Made by a program: the position numbers and the translations under genes
The notes under the pieces: model-generated
What the model was told of the DNA's origin: nothing
What the model saw: only the letters and a program-made list of their open reading frames with translations
Database searches by the model: none
Shown: piece by piece, positions 45,301-53,785 of the stretch
How positions within the stretch are numbered: the stretch's first letter is position 1
How the letters are laid out: every line of letters starts with the position of its first letter
NCBI RefSeq assembly: GCF_003852405.1
Contig: NZ_QAJM01000050.1
Coordinates: 1 to 64,000, forward strand
Length of the DNA stretch: 64,000 nt
Direction of reading: 5' to 3'
From: Pseudomonas sp. KBW05
Lineage (GTDB): Bacteria; Pseudomonadota; Gammaproteobacteria; Pseudomonadales; Pseudomonadaceae

Positions 45301-46554
45301 ACGGTGGTACACGAGCATCGTTTATACCGAGTCAATGAAGCGGGTCAGCAAGAGCTGTTGCCGATTGCGACTTCGCGGCCTGTGACCTACAAGCCACAAA
45401 CATCGGGCACAGTGATCAAGGAGCCAGATTTCGGTTTTGATGATTTCGGCGTACCTCGCTCGCTCAACAACGACACGGTAGTGGTGAAAGTGGATGCGAT
45501 CAGCGACTTGAGCAATGATCAACGAATCGTCAGAGGCCAAAAAGTCGACCACAATGGCCGGCAATACGTGGTGGTCGAGGGCGATACCGGCGTTCATTAC
45601 TGCGCGGAGCTCAACACCACAGGCAAGCTCGACTTTTACCGCTTGGATAGCAGGAACCCCGTCAGCCGGCATTTTATTGAAACTCATGATCAATACAGGG
45701 ACTTTCACGGTTTTGCTGCGCAGAAAAGTCCAAACAATCAGTTGATTGTCCTGCCTAACATGGAAAGCCTGGTCAAGAAAATTGTGGCCGAGAATCCTCT
45801 ATCCCACGCGGAAATCGAACACCTTGCCAAGGTATTGAAAGGTCTTACTCCCGAGAAACAGCGCGAAGTACTGATGAGCGTTTACGCGTCTGGAGCCAAC
45901 CCAGGAAAGGTGGTGGTGGCGGCAAAACCGATTCGACTCGAACCCATCAAGAAGCCGGCAGATTTTTCCCAACTGCAGCCAGCGGATCAAAACCGGCTCT
46001 ATGTTGAAGGGGGGAGGAAGGCCGTTGACGATCAGTTCCAGGCCACGGGTATCAGGTCCGCCAATCAACAAGTGCCCGGTCAACCCGGTGAGAAGATTCG
46101 CGCAGACTCTGCCGCCGAGACGGTAGGTTGGCTCTACACGCGCACAGGTGCGCCAAACTATTCCGAAATCGTGCTGAAGACCGGGGCCGGGAACTGCGAC
46201 CAGATGGCCAAGGTTGCCGTTGATACCATCAACGCCAGTGGTGGCAATGCGCGTATCGCGCAAGTCAAAGGGCACACGTTCGGCATTGTCGGCGGCCCCC
46301 CTGGCTATTCCAAGAGCAAGGGCTTTACCGGGCCGGAATGGGCCGATGCCTGGGTTGTTGACCCTTGGGCTGGTATCACCTGCAAGGCCTCGGACTATCC
46401 CGCCCAATTCAAGGCGCGCATGCAGGAGTGGAGCCAGCAAGGCCGGCTGATCCTGATCAGCGATGGCAATACACCGCCGACCTCGGTTTGGAGTGACCCC
46501 ATGGAGCCGCGCTGGATAGATGCAACCGTTAACGGGGAGGCCCAGGTTTTTTGA
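42379..46554 (+). CDS. Large toxin/effector-like protein with C-terminal Cys-His-Asp domain
   Basis: The 1391-residue protein resembles the large Pseudomonas proteins annotated with dermonecrotic-toxin-like domains. Visible parts are a Pro/Ala/Thr-rich N-terminus (1-50) without a Sec signal; a mostly helical region (about 60-560); a hydrophobic stretch FFIPFWSGIEDLV...GLFTFAGPAGKLAAG (about 720-765) that could enter a membrane; a basic loop RRSKR bracketed by C924 and C939; and a C-terminal domain with C1273 (GNCDQMA), H1299 (KGHTFGIVG) and D1328 (WVVDPWAG), the order of papain/transglutaminase-like enzymes. GC content is lower than in glgB. No secretion or immunity gene is adjacent. ATG 42379 is used; an in-frame GTG at 42346 is an alternative. 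Confidence 0.72.
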   Translation: MTPFPTNNVRAPVTALSAPRSNLATNPVAKLAPAPATGPARTPDSPATQVQGKLLDLDEMLNALRELQAQAEAPDAQKKSLFLNKDSPLIPQNGSTQPGTNRLDNMLKYYGIVPANPSTPTQVQAAIDALENTRSEIVLGIGNESSKADALLRDSNDDSISALVGEVQDKYKKPLLSYLTEGISASALEKAQRSPATLLELIAKSPKAEELVKALLKKLGGGAFSLEGLISSAVKVQLLIKAITLSLDPVQSRKPGYVAGFHLASSEHGNKSYAEIDAQFRQHLIAANNISSADASLAIYLFRPQFPADFSVRDIPAELHYQGSAVWVNFKHGVALAEAIEAGSSQNMSFQELVDLPGKLSEQATTNEQWAFIAATRIPATLEWAALQGVIEQKEAYSQAEVTKAVAAFDEHVNGIVEATAQLAVDVPMRKDYFEKMEKGTSRTEFLSLISPFFALYRHLNGEKIRPSDLIYQYPVYDEDSFKSAFDQYLAKAKSGYEKVLRSLLSQLPTQDRVAIEQGATTVYALRVKPDTKNETDEQKKAAKTRPGFILKAEHEGQTSYYEINPVKGIARRRDDLKPVLETYDPAEKSYDKDFVSIEHSHDGVPSEELVVRNSRTGRAAYKKQWDEYKAGRGLRPKSFSIVVPQQLDHFSATGRVGNAAVPNTLESERSGAIAKSITEKLFYVDEEKLREWAESDPDRESSAQKNDENFWERMKSVAQFFIPFWSGIEDLVNGRTKDGIVGLVIDGLFTFAGPAGKLAAGSVRVLANLGKLSMRALLPKFLPLMKQFGVSVVQNLNPLEPVMAGFNFKGGKGLKFLKGDIHNIQAGIAQFRQSSPFKQLPGKGRYDVTPKIPLTSRNLPEGASLRVPEGISRDEVRVLNRKNHTDVVVGDDVFRFDPGKPDSLSKLGGPDHGGPLEGFATTCGSGGRRSKRDLNDLCYTKEIEPGGTPIFQDAQALDHRRLIPGPAQANRPRTVVHEHRLYRVNEAGQQELLPIATSRPVTYKPQTSGTVIKEPDFGFDDFGVPRSLNNDTVVVKVDAISDLSNDQRIVRGQKVDHNGRQYVVVEGDTGVHYCAELNTTGKLDFYRLDSRNPVSRHFIETHDQYRDFHGFAAQKSPNNQLIVLPNMESLVKKIVAENPLSHAEIEHLAKVLKGLTPEKQREVLMSVYASGANPGKVVVAAKPIRLEPIKKPADFSQLQPADQNRLYVEGGRKAVDDQFQATGIRSANQQVPGQPGEKIRADSAAETVGWLYTRTGAPNYSEIVLKTGAGNCDQMAKVAVDTINASGGNARIAQVKGHTFGIVGGPPGYSKSKGFTGPEWADAWVVDPWAGITCKASDYPAQFKARMQEWSQQGRLILISDGNTPPTSVWSDPMEPRWIDATVNGEAQVF

Positions 46555-46712
46555 CGGCGGGCCGATAATCACAGCCAATGATTTGGCGTCGATGGATATC
46601 GCATGCGTTTAGGGCCTAACAACGGCTCTATCTGGCTGGATTCAGTTGTTCAGATTGGTGGCAGGGTGCCACAATGGCGCCTTTGTCGTGGCAGTCGAAG
46701 CAGGCGGATTTC

Positions 46713-47840
46713 ATGAATGGCCTTGAGCGTGGGCAGGACCAGGATTGCGTTATTGAGGAGCAGGTGCGGACCGACCGTTTGCACCAGCTGTTTCGACAAT
46801 CATTTGCCGCCATTTTCGGCAGTTTCCTCGGCGCGGTCATGCTGTGTTGGTTGTGCTGGGACCGTTTTTCCCACCAGGTCATCCTGATCTGGCTGGTGGC
46901 GTTGGGGGCGTCGTCGCTGCTGCGCATTCATCTGTTCATGGGCTGGTTCCGCTGCCCCCATGCTGAACGTACACCGGACCGCTGGGAGCGTCGCTACTGG
47001 CTGACACTGATGTTGTCTGCGGGGATCTGGGGGGCGGGCGCATTGGCCGTGATGCCTACCGACGACCGCGTGTCACAGGTGCTGGTGATGTTGTTCACCG
47101 TGGGCATGTCGGTCAGTGCGGTGTCGTGTTATTCGGCGTATCGCTACATGACGCTGATGTCCATGGCCCTGGTGTTGTTGCCGTGCACGGTGTGGCTGCT
47201 GTTCCAGCCGTCTTCCATGCAAGTCGGCGTGGCCGTGGCGGTGCTGGTGTTTTCGACGTTTGTGGTCAGCGCCACGCGCAAACTGTCCGATGCCCTGGAA
47301 AAAGCCTTTCGCCTGACCCGGCAAATGGAACGCGCCCACAGTATTTCCACGCGCGCCGCCCAGACCGACGAACTCACCGGCTTGATGAATCGCCGCGCGT
47401 TCTTCGAACATGCCCACTTGTTGTACGCACAGTGCCGTCACAACAGCCAGCCCCTGTGTGCGCTGATGTTGGACATGGACCATTTCAAGGAAATCAACGA
47501 CACCTACGGCCATCAGGCGGGCGATCAGGTGTTGCGCCAGATCGGCGGGGTGATCAGCGCCTCGTTTCGTCAGACGGATGTGTACGGCCGGCTGGGCGGC
47601 GAAGAGTTTGCCGTGCTGTTGCCCAATACCTCCCTGGAAACGGCGCGCAGTATCGCCGAACAGTTGATCCGCGCGATTTCCGGGCTGGCCGCCGAGCCGG
47701 TGCACGGTTTGACCGCCAGCCTCGGCGTGGCGTCGATCCGCAGTGTTGACCAGGACCTGCACAGCCTGATGAATACCGCCGACAAGGCGCTGTACCGCGC
47801 CAAGGCTCAGGGTCGCAACCAGGTTGCCGTGGCCGAGTAG
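46713..47840 (+). CDS. Membrane-bound diguanylate cyclase
   Basis: The 375-residue protein has about six N-terminal helices (about 30-205) and a C-terminal GGDEF domain. The active-site signature is GGEEF (295-299), a catalytically competent variant, preceded at the correct five-residue distance by an RxxD inhibitory site (R286-QTD), so product inhibition by c-di-GMP is expected. The N-terminal membrane sensor does not match a named domain that I recognise. The start at 46713 (MNGLERGQ) is favoured over 46674, but no strong ribosome-binding site is visible. It converges with the histidine kinase, leaving 4 nt between stops. Confidence 0.87.
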   Translation: MNGLERGQDQDCVIEEQVRTDRLHQLFRQSFAAIFGSFLGAVMLCWLCWDRFSHQVILIWLVALGASSLLRIHLFMGWFRCPHAERTPDRWERRYWLTLMLSAGIWGAGALAVMPTDDRVSQVLVMLFTVGMSVSAVSCYSAYRYMTLMSMALVLLPCTVWLLFQPSSMQVGVAVAVLVFSTFVVSATRKLSDALEKAFRLTRQMERAHSISTRAAQTDELTGLMNRRAFFEHAHLLYAQCRHNSQPLCALMLDMDHFKEINDTYGHQAGDQVLRQIGGVISASFRQTDVYGRLGGEEFAVLLPNTSLETARSIAEQLIRAISGLAAEPVHGLTASLGVASIRSVDQDLHSLMNTADKALYRAKAQGRNQVAVAE

Positions 47841-47844
47841 ACGC

Positions 47845-50031
47845 TCAGTCGCGCTGCATGGATTTGGCCAGCACCCGTGCCACCTGGTCGGCGGAGTAGG
47901 GCTTGGCCAGGAATTCAAAACCCTCATAGCCGCTGTCGGCCAGCTCTTCGCTGTAGCCGGAAGTGAGCACCACCGGCAGGTCCGGGCGGCGCTGGCGCAG
48001 CAGTTTGGCCATGGCCACGCCGGTCATGCCGGGCATCACCACATCCGAGAAAATACCGTCGAAGGCCATGGCGTCGGGGCCCGCCAGCGCGAGCGCCTGT
48101 TCGGCATGGGTGGCCCAGGTGGTCCGGTAGCCGAGGTCTTGCAGGATCTGGTTGGCAAAACGCCCGACTTCCAGGTTGTCTTCGACGATCAGGATATGCC
48201 GCTGCGCGGTGTCGAGGTGCAAGCCAGGCTCATGGGACGGGCCTGGCTGTTGTTGCGCTTGCGCGGCCACGGCGGGCAAGTACAGGGTAAACCGCGTGCC
48301 CTGGCCCAGCGTGCTGCTCACGTCAACGTTGCCGCCCGATTGCTTGGCGAACCCGAACACTTGCGACAAGCCCAGCCCGGTGCCTTTGCCCACGGCCTTG
48401 GTGGTGAAGAAGGGCTCGAAAATGCGCTCGAAGGTGCCCCCGGGAATACCCTCGCCCGTATCGCTCAGCGACACCGCGACGAACGACTGCTGTGCTTCGG
48501 CTTCACCCCGGATGCGCGGCAGCGTCGAGACATGGGCCACCCGCAGGGTCAAAGTGCCTTGGCCGTCCATGGCATCGCGGGCGTTGAGGGCAATGTTGAT
48601 CAGCGCCGTTTCAAACTGGCTGGAATCGACACACACATGGCACGGGTGTGCCGGCAACTCGACCTGGACGTGGATGCGTGCACCGGTGAGGCTCTCAAGC
48701 ATCTCGCCGATGTTGGTCACGCGCTGGCACACGTCGAAGACTTCCGGGTTCAACGGCTGGCGGCGGGCGAAGGCGAGTAGTTGGCTGGTGAGCTTGCTGG
48801 CGCGTTCGACGGTGTCGGAGACGGCGCCCAGGTAGCGTTGCCGGCGTTCTTCGGACAACCCTGGCTGGCGCAGGAAATCCACCGAGGAACGAATGATGGT
48901 CAGCAGGTTGTTGAAGTCGTGGGCCACGCCGCCGGTCAATTGGCCGATGGCTTCGAGCTTTTGCGATTGATGCAGTGCGGCTTCGGCCTGGGTAAGGGCG
49001 GTGGTGCGCTCCTCCACCCGCTGCTCCAGGGTTGCGTTCAATTCGCTGAAGGCCGCCAGCCCTTCGCGCACGGCGGCGTCGGCGCGCACGCGCTCGATGT
49101 GGGCCCAGGAACGTTCGGTGACTTCGCCCAGCAGCGCCAGGTCATAGGGCGACCAGACCCGCGCCGATTTATGGTGCGCGGCCATCAGGGCGGTTAGCCG
49201 GCCTTCCTTGATGAGCGGGAAACACACCGTCGCCGTGGCCCCGAGGGCCTGGTAGCTGGCGGACTCGTCGGGGGGAAATTCCATCCGATTGTCGCGGATC
49301 ACCAAGGGCTCGCCAGCACGCAGGCGCTGCACCGCCAAGGCGCCGAACGACGCCAGGCTGTAGCGCCCGACGATGCTCGGCGAGCCCGGCGCCGCCCAGT
49401 TGCCGCGAATGGTGAAACCGTCTTCATCGGCGTCCATGTCGGCATACGCGCAATTGGACACCTGCAGGTGCTGCGCCAGCAGGCGGGTGGTGCTGGTCAT
49501 GATGGCTTCGGCGTCGGTGGCGTTGGCCACCGCATTGCCGATGGCGTCCAGCATCGCCAGGCGGCGCGCGAGGAACACGGTGGCGGTGGTTTCGGTGACG
49601 GTGTCGAGCATGCCGACCACGCTGCCGTGGGGGTCGCGGATCGGGCTGTAGCAAAAGGTGAAATAGGCCTGCTCGGTACCGGCGCCGCGCTCGATCAGCA
49701 GCGGGTAGTTCTCGATATACGTCGCGTGCCCTTCAAACGCGGCCTTGGCGATCGGGCTGATGTCATTCCAGGCTTCGCTCCACACCTCGCTGAACGGGCG
49801 CCCCAACGCGTAGGGCTTGTCACCGAGGATCGGAATAAACGCATCGTTGTAGAGCATGGTCAGGGAAGACCCCCAAACGATGGCCTGGGGGAAGCTTGAG
49901 GCAAAGCACAGCGCGACGGTTGTCTTGAGCACGTCCGGCCACTGCTCCAACGGGCCCAGCGGGGTGCTGGCCCAATCATGCAGGCGCACCCGTTCGGCCA
50001 TGTCGCTGCTGCTTTGCAGCCAATTCATCAT
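47845..50031 (-). CDS. Soluble hybrid histidine kinase (PAS-GAF-HisKA-HATPase-REC)
   Basis: The 728-residue protein lacks membrane helices. Domains in order are a PAS-like N-terminus (about 1-150), a GAF domain (about 165-315), a coiled-coil linker (about 320-362), HisKA with phospho-acceptor H371 in GGVAHDFNNLL, HATPase (about 475-590; DTGEGIPGG and GTGLGLSQVFGF) and a receiver domain (about 605-728) with the phospho-acceptor Asp near 663 in FSDVVMPGM. The HDFNNLL subtype often belongs to kinases that act through their own receiver. There is no DNA-binding output and no separate regulator next to it. ATG 50031 is followed at once by a second ATG, so either may be used. Confidence 0.9.
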   Translation of the reverse strand: MMNWLQSSSDMAERVRLHDWASTPLGPLEQWPDVLKTTVALCFASSFPQAIVWGSSLTMLYNDAFIPILGDKPYALGRPFSEVWSEAWNDISPIAKAAFEGHATYIENYPLLIERGAGTEQAYFTFCYSPIRDPHGSVVGMLDTVTETTATVFLARRLAMLDAIGNAVANATDAEAIMTSTTRLLAQHLQVSNCAYADMDADEDGFTIRGNWAAPGSPSIVGRYSLASFGALAVQRLRAGEPLVIRDNRMEFPPDESASYQALGATATVCFPLIKEGRLTALMAAHHKSARVWSPYDLALLGEVTERSWAHIERVRADAAVREGLAAFSELNATLEQRVEERTTALTQAEAALHQSQKLEAIGQLTGGVAHDFNNLLTIIRSSVDFLRQPGLSEERRQRYLGAVSDTVERASKLTSQLLAFARRQPLNPEVFDVCQRVTNIGEMLESLTGARIHVQVELPAHPCHVCVDSSQFETALINIALNARDAMDGQGTLTLRVAHVSTLPRIRGEAEAQQSFVAVSLSDTGEGIPGGTFERIFEPFFTTKAVGKGTGLGLSQVFGFAKQSGGNVDVSSTLGQGTRFTLYLPAVAAQAQQQPGPSHEPGLHLDTAQRHILIVEDNLEVGRFANQILQDLGYRTTWATHAEQALALAGPDAMAFDGIFSDVVMPGMTGVAMAKLLRQRRPDLPVVLTSGYSEELADSGYEGFEFLAKPYSADQVARVLAKSMQRD

Positions 50032-50170
50032 TGGGAGAACACCTTGTTTGCCGCCGCATTTTCTTTGCCTGAATTGTCAGGGCAACACGCTACAGACCGG
50101 AATGGCCGTTGGCAGTTCAACGCAATTATCGCGGAGATGGCATTTTGATGCTCTATCCATTTGAATGGGT

Positions 50171-51028
50171 CTATTGGGTGCCGAACAACCCTGTCCAGTA
50201 AATGCCTGCATCGCTCTTCGGGTCCATGGCGTACGCCGCGCCCAACTCGCGAAACTGCGGGTTCATCAGGTTGGCGCAATGCCCGGGGCTGGCGAGCCAG
50301 CCGTCCACCACCTTGCGCGGGGTGTCGAGGCCGGCGGCGATGTTTTCGCCGATGTTTTTTGCGATATACCCGGCCAGTTCCGCACGGTCGCCCGGCGTGC
50401 GGCCATCGTGATCCAGGTGATCGAAAAAATTGCCGTTGGCCATGTTGCGCGTGTGGCTGTTGGCGGCGCCGGCCAGGTCGTCGTTCCAGCTCAACGGGGT
50501 GGTGGCGTTGAAGGCCTGGGTGCCACATTGGCGCGCTTGTTCGCGGGCGGCGTTGACCAGGTTGAGCAGCTGCTTGCCTTCGGTCTGCCAGTCGCCAAGG
50601 CCGCTGGACAGCAGCGGGCGGGCGAGCACGATGCGCCAGTCCTGGCCGCTGTTGCTCACGCCGATATCGACAAATTGCGGGTCCAGCACCACGCGGCAGA
50701 AGCTTTCGCGCACGGCCTTCATGGCTGATGCAGCATCCTTGGGCCCGGACAGGCTGATGGCCTGCACGTTGACCATCGGGTACGCCGCCCGCGCCAGTGC
50801 CTGTTGCAGGTCGCCGACATTATTGGCCGGCAGCACCAGCCGCGTATCGCTGGTCAGCGGTGGCAGTTCCTGGGAACCCTGGTCGCCGCAGCGCTGTAGC
50901 TGGCTGCGGTATTGGTTGATCTGTTGTACCAACTGACTTTCTTCATTCGCCATCGCGCTGGCGCAGAACACCGTAGTGGCGGCCAGCGTCGTCAGACCCA
51001 TCATCAATGACAGCACGCGCATGGACAT
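50171..51028 (-). CDS. Secreted CAP-domain (SCP/PR-1-like) protein
   Basis: This 285-residue protein has a signal peptide (MSMRVLSLMMGLTTLAATTV, cleavage near residue 30 after AMA) and a C-terminal CAP domain (about 150-285) with LVNAAREQAR, NGNFFDHLDHDGRTPGDRA and IGENIAAGLDTPRKVVDGWLASPGHCANLMNPQFRELGAAYA, the last a clear family hallmark. Bacterial CAP proteins are extracytoplasmic; enzymatic or lipid-binding roles are proposed in some. The N-terminal half (about 30-145) is unassigned. Four or more cysteines may form disulfides. Start 51028 has AAGGG upstream; the frame to 51082 is longer without support. Confidence 0.87.
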   Translation of the reverse strand: MSMRVLSLMMGLTTLAATTVFCASAMANEESQLVQQINQYRSQLQRCGDQGSQELPPLTSDTRLVLPANNVGDLQQALARAAYPMVNVQAISLSGPKDAASAMKAVRESFCRVVLDPQFVDIGVSNSGQDWRIVLARPLLSSGLGDWQTEGKQLLNLVNAAREQARQCGTQAFNATTPLSWNDDLAGAANSHTRNMANGNFFDHLDHDGRTPGDRAELAGYIAKNIGENIAAGLDTPRKVVDGWLASPGHCANLMNPQFRELGAAYAMDPKSDAGIYWTGLFGTQ

Positions 51029-51104
51029 TACCCTTGAGCTTGTAAAGTGCCCATGATGCGCGATGTAGGTGCGTCCATGCACCCGTTGGTCTGATCTTTT
51101 TCCT

Positions 51105-52430
51105 TCAGTTCTTGAAGGCCGAGTGTTTGCGGCCCTGGTCGCACAGGGCGAACACCACCACCAGCAGGGCCGAAATGCCCAGGATAATCACCACGCCATC
51201 GGTGGAGTGCGTCGCAGACGCTGCCACCATCGACAGTGCGCCCAGCGGCGCCAGGCCGCCAGCGATGGCCGTGCCGATTTCACGCCCGGTACCAAAGCCG
51301 GAGGAGCGGGTCTGGGTCGGGAACTGCCGGCTGAGGAACGAGCCTTGGGGCGCAAACATCATCGGCGCGAGGATGCCCGTGCCGACGCCGATGGCGATGT
51401 AGATCATCAGGCTTTCGCCGGTGTTGAGCAGGGCCAGGAACGGGTAGGCGAACAGCAGCGAGCACACACCGCCGAGCATCAGCACGGTCTTGCTGCTCCA
51501 TTTGTCGCACAGCCAGCCAAAGCACGGCACGGCGACGATGGCGATCAGGCTGGCGATGGTCACCGACAGCGAGGTGACGTGCACATCCACGCCTTTGAAC
51601 TGGGTCAGGTACGCCAGGGAGAAGGTCTTGAAGATGTAGCTCAGGGCGTTGTAGCCAATGGCCACGAAGAACACCACGGCCAGGCCTTTCATATCATTCT
51701 TGAACAGGGTTTTCAGCGGCGAGGCCTTGGCCTTGGCGGCTTCTTTGCTCAGCTCGTTGAACTGTGGGGTTTCCGGGATGCTGTTGCGCACCCACAGGCC
51801 CACGCCCACCAGCACGATGCTGCACACGAACGGGATGCGCCAGCCGCCGGCCAGCAGGAACTCGTTGCCGTTGATGGTCAGCACATACACGGTGAGCGAC
51901 GACAGCAACAGGCCCAGGTTCAAACCCAGTGCGGGCCATGCGCCTTGACTGCCGCGCTTGCCTTCCGACGCGTGCTCGTAGGACGTCACCGCCGCCCCCG
52001 ACAGCTCGGCGCCCGCGCCCAGGCCCTGGATGATGCGAATAAACACCAGCAGGATCGGCGCCCAGATGCCAATCGAGGCGTAGCTGGGGATCAGGCCGAT
52101 CAGCGTGGTGCACACGCCCATCAGGCAGAAGGTCAGCACCAGCACTTGCTTGCGGCCGAACTTGTCGCCGAGGTAGCCGAACAGGATGCCGCCGAACGGG
52201 CGGGCGATAAAGCCGATGGCAAAGGTGGAAAAGGCCATCAGGGTGGCGGTTTTCGGGTCGCTGTTATCGAAGAAGATCTTCGAGAACACAATGGCCGCCA
52301 TGGTGGCGTACAGGTAAAAGTCGTACCACTCCAGCATCGAGCCGAAGATGGTCGCGGCGGCGACTTTGCGCAGGCGCTTGCGGGTTTGTTCGGGTGTTTC
52401 GGTGGACGGAATGGAGGCAGGTGCCGACAT
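51105..52430 (-). CDS. MHS-family MFS transporter, probable dicarboxylate/2-oxoacid importer
   Basis: The 441-residue protein has twelve predicted helices and the metabolite:H+ symporter subfamily pattern GSMLEWYDFYLYATMAAIVFS in helix 1, ARPFGGILFGYLGDKFGRK between helices 2 and 3 and GLGAGAELSGAAV in helix 4. This subfamily includes KgtP (2-oxoglutarate), ShiA and proline/betaine carriers. It follows lhgO by 58 nt on the same strand, so import of 2-hydroxyglutarate, 2-oxoglutarate or glutarate is a reasonable inference. The exact substrate cannot be read from sequence. Confidence 0.85.
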   Translation of the reverse strand: MSAPASIPSTETPEQTRKRLRKVAAATIFGSMLEWYDFYLYATMAAIVFSKIFFDNSDPKTATLMAFSTFAIGFIARPFGGILFGYLGDKFGRKQVLVLTFCLMGVCTTLIGLIPSYASIGIWAPILLVFIRIIQGLGAGAELSGAAVTSYEHASEGKRGSQGAWPALGLNLGLLLSSLTVYVLTINGNEFLLAGGWRIPFVCSIVLVGVGLWVRNSIPETPQFNELSKEAAKAKASPLKTLFKNDMKGLAVVFFVAIGYNALSYIFKTFSLAYLTQFKGVDVHVTSLSVTIASLIAIVAVPCFGWLCDKWSSKTVLMLGGVCSLLFAYPFLALLNTGESLMIYIAIGVGTGILAPMMFAPQGSFLSRQFPTQTRSSGFGTGREIGTAIAGGLAPLGALSMVAASATHSTDGVVIILGISALLVVVFALCDQGRKHSAFKN

Positions 52431-52488
52431 GCTGGACTTCCTTCTGGGTCTTTATAGTTATTGTCAAATGGACGCGTATTGCGGGGTG

Positions 52489-53682
52489 TTACTCGGGCTG
52501 GAACAGGCGGTCGGCGATCATCGCGCCGATGGGCATGGCTGAGGTGGCGGCCGGCGAGGGCGCGTTGCACACGTGGAGCATTCGTGGGGTCTGGGCGAAC
52601 AGGAAGTCGTGCACCAGGCTGCCGTCGCGCATCACCGCCTGGGCGCGGATGCCCGCTTCATAAGGCAGCAGGTCGTCGAGGGTCAGGGATGGGCAGTACT
52701 TGCGGCACTGCTCCAGGTAACCGGACTTGAACAGCGAGTTCTTCATCTCGGTGGTGCCGGAGCCGAGGTTTTGCCAAATGGTTTTCCAGAAGCCGGGGAA
52801 GCTCGCGTACTGCGCCACGTCGCGCCAGTTCACCGAGAACTTGCGGTAGTTCTCGCGGCCCAGGCCGAGTACGGCATTCGGGCCGACGGTGACGCTGCCG
52901 TCGATCATGCGCGTGAGGTGTACGCCGAGAAACGGCAGCTCTGGATCGGGAATCGGGTAGATCAGGTGGTTGACGATGTTGTTTTTCGCTGCGGGCAGGC
53001 GGAAATACTCACCGCGAAACGGGATGATCTGGTGGTCGATGGAAATGCCGGCAAGGGTCGCCAGGCGGTCCGACTGCAAACCGGCGCAGACCACCAGGTG
53101 CTTGGCTTGCCAGGTTTCGCCACGGGTGTTGACGGTGACTTTGTCGGTGTCTTCGTGGATCGCGGTGACGGTGCGCTCCAGGCAAATCTCGCCACCGCTG
53201 CGGCGGATCACCTGGGCCATGGTTTCGCAGACCTGGCGGTAATCGACGATACCGGTGGCGTCGAGAAACAAGCCGCCGAGGCCGACGATGTTCGGCTCAC
53301 GTTGACGCAACTGCTCGGCGTCGAGGCGCTCGACTTTCATGCCATTGAGCTGGGAGCGTGCGTACAGGGCTTCCATGCGCTGCATTTCCAGGGGGCTGGA
53401 GGCCACCAGCAACTTGCCGCACACCTCGAACTTGATCCCGTGCTCCGTGCAGAACTGCTTGGTCTGCTCGGCGCCGCGCTTGCACAGGTCGGCCTTGAGG
53501 CTGCCCGGTGCGTAGTAGATGCCGGCGTGGATCACGCCGCTGTTGTGGCCGGTCTGGTGCTTGGCCAGCACCGCCTCTTTTTCCAGGATCACCAGCGAGG
53601 CGCCCGGCTGGCGCTTGAGCAGCTCCATCGCGGTGGCCAGGCCGACGATGCCGCCGCCGATAATGCAAAAGTCGTGAATCAT
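52489..53682 (-). CDS. lhgO: L-2-hydroxyglutarate dehydrogenase/oxidase
   Basis: The 397-residue flavoprotein oxidises L-2-hydroxyglutarate to 2-oxoglutarate and passes electrons to the membrane quinone pool. It has an N-terminal FAD-binding Rossmann motif IIGGGIVGLATAMELL (about 6-21), the family HQTGHNSGVIHAGIYYAPGSLKA segment (about 43-65), and a C-terminal substrate region (PNAVLGLGREN and AGIRAQAV). It is the first structural gene after the FadR-type regulator, with an operator-like site 45 nt upstream of its start, and precedes the MHS transporter. Confidence 0.93.
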   Translation of the reverse strand: MIHDFCIIGGGIVGLATAMELLKRQPGASLVILEKEAVLAKHQTGHNSGVIHAGIYYAPGSLKADLCKRGAEQTKQFCTEHGIKFEVCGKLLVASSPLEMQRMEALYARSQLNGMKVERLDAEQLRQREPNIVGLGGLFLDATGIVDYRQVCETMAQVIRRSGGEICLERTVTAIHEDTDKVTVNTRGETWQAKHLVVCAGLQSDRLATLAGISIDHQIIPFRGEYFRLPAAKNNIVNHLIYPIPDPELPFLGVHLTRMIDGSVTVGPNAVLGLGRENYRKFSVNWRDVAQYASFPGFWKTIWQNLGSGTTEMKNSLFKSGYLEQCRKYCPSLTLDDLLPYEAGIRAQAVMRDGSLVHDFLFAQTPRMLHVCNAPSPAATSAMPIGAMIADRLFQPE

Positions 53683-53726
53683 TGCGTGGGGTACCTAAAG
53701 TTGCACATTTCGGTCTGCTTATCAGG

Positions 53727-53737
53727 TTGTCAGACTA
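53727..53737. promoter_or_regulatory. Candidate FadR-type operator upstream of lhgO
   Basis: TTGTCAGACTA, within ATCAGGTTGTCAGAC, is nearly identical to the palindrome upstream of the regulator gene (54518-54528). It lies 45 nt ahead of the lhgO start, inside the expected promoter. The 103-nt gap 53683-53785 holds no gene. Confidence 0.65.
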
Positions 53738-53785
53738 ATGTTTTTGTTAAAAAAATGGCGTGTCGAGGACACGCTACTTAAAGGA

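Noticed and set aside
46555-46712. Small immunity gene downstream of the toxin-like gene
   Set aside because: No open frame with a ribosome-binding site fits in the 158-nt gap, and the next gene is a complete diguanylate cyclase.
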